Shown here: piece by piece, positions 11,998 to 12,409 of the stretch
Numbering within the stretch: the first letter of the stretch is position 1
Layout of the letters: every line of letters begins with the position of its first letter
Source: an uncultured Eggerthella sp.
GTDB taxonomy: Bacteria; Actinomycetota; Coriobacteriia; Coriobacteriales; Eggerthellaceae
Assembly: GCA_900547965.1 (NCBI GenBank)
Contig: URJE01000050.1
Location: 1-12,409 of the forward strand
Reading direction: 5' to 3'
DNA: 12,409 nucleotides
Translations under genes and position numbers: made by a program
The notes under the pieces: model-generated
Seen by the model: the letters and a program-made list of their open reading frames with translations, nothing else
Told to the model about the DNA's origin: nothing
Databases searched by the model: none

Positions 11998-12409
11998 TTG
12001 TTCGGCATTGGCGGATTTGAGCTATTCATAATCCTGCTGTTCGCGTTCTTGATTTTCGGCCCCGACAAGTTGCCAGAAATGGCGAAAACGTTGGGTGCTG
12101 CGCTCAATAAATTCAAGCAGGCGCAGGAAGAAATGAAGGCGGTTATCAACGACGAGGTTTTGGACCCCGATGCAGGCAAAAAAGCCGCATCTGGTTCTGG
12201 CTCGAAGCCGGCCCCTCATGCAACTCAGGAATCGTTTGCCGAGCGCAAGGCTCGCTACGACAAAGAACGCGCCGAGCGCTTGAAGCGCCAGCAGATCGAT
12301 GCCAACCGTACAGCCATGAAGGCGGAAGCGGCGAAAAAGGCTGAAGAGCTCGAAAAAGCCGCAGAAGGCAAGTCCGAAGAGGCTGCAGCGAATGCAACCG
12401 ATCGGGGGG
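11998..12409 (+). CDS. tatA/tatB: TatA/TatB-family twin-arginine translocase subunit, 3' truncated
   Basis: Membrane subunit of the twin-arginine translocase, which exports folded proteins such as cofactor-containing redox enzymes. The first 137 residues are in the window. The layout is a short N-terminus MFGIGGFELF, a transmembrane helix (about 6-20), the hinge FGPDKLPE (20-27), an amphipathic helix (28-48), then a long charged tail rich in Lys, Glu and Ala. The Glu at position 8, the Gly-Pro hinge and the long tail resemble TatB more than TatA, but coriobacterial TatA-type proteins vary, so the subtype is left open. The start is TTG, supported by AAGGA (11985-11989) 8 bases upstream and by the family N-terminus. 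The frame is open to the edge, and the last six bases are all G, so the final residues may be unreliable. Confidence 0.85.
   Translation, partial: MFGIGGFELFIILLFAFLIFGPDKLPEMAKTLGAALNKFKQAQEEMKAVINDEVLDPDAGKKAASGSGSKPAPHATQESFAERKARYDKERAERLKRQQIDANRTAMKAEAAKKAEELEKAAEGKSEEAAANATDRG

Overview
The window looks like a chromosomal segment from an anaerobic actinobacterium of the class Coriobacteriia, probably Eggerthellaceae. That placement is inferred from the gene set (FabK-type fatty acid synthesis, menaquinone methylation, Tat export, a flavoredoxin-like flavin reductase), moderate-to-high GC and clear Shine-Dalgarno sites. It rests on recalled family similarity, not on a database search.

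Positions 1-6363 hold the end of a type II fatty acid synthesis operon: fabK (5' truncated), fabD, fabG, fabF, fabZ, accD, accA. The genes are tightly packed, with junctions of 2-3 bases or overlaps of 1-4 bases, and a strong terminator follows accA. AccA/AccD make malonyl-CoA, FabD loads it onto ACP, and FabF, FabG, FabZ and FabK run the elongation cycle. accB and accC, which often sit in this operon in Gram-positive bacteria, are absent between fabF and accA. AccD instead has about 155 extra N-terminal residues, of which about 100 resemble a degenerate biotin-carboxylase N-terminal lobe. Two reading-frame faults occur: one inside fabZ, and one at a G11-C-G9 tract where AccD runs into AccA.

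Positions 6364-6743 carry one small unknown gene with its own terminator. Positions 6745-7140 are gene-free and contain a long inverted repeat. Positions 7141-8611 are an apparently complete IS3-family element of the IS150 type: terminal repeats, orfA, a -1 frameshift site and a DDE transposase orfB. Its coding sequence is visibly richer in G/C at third positions than the host genes.

Positions 8612-9279 carry a flavin reductase-like gene with its own promoter. On the minus strand, 10097-9318 encodes the UbiE/MenG methyltransferase of menaquinone synthesis. Divergent from it, 10262-11614 encodes an amidohydrolase-fold protein in which nearly all metal-binding positions have been replaced, so it is probably not a normal metal-dependent hydrolase. 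A terminator follows, then a 68-residue coiled-coil/single-span membrane protein and the start of a TatA/TatB-family translocase gene that runs off the window end.

The most interesting items are the AccD N-terminal domain, the pseudo-amidohydrolase next to menG, and the G-tract junction between accD and accA. The last may be a broken fusion, a slippage site or an assembly error.
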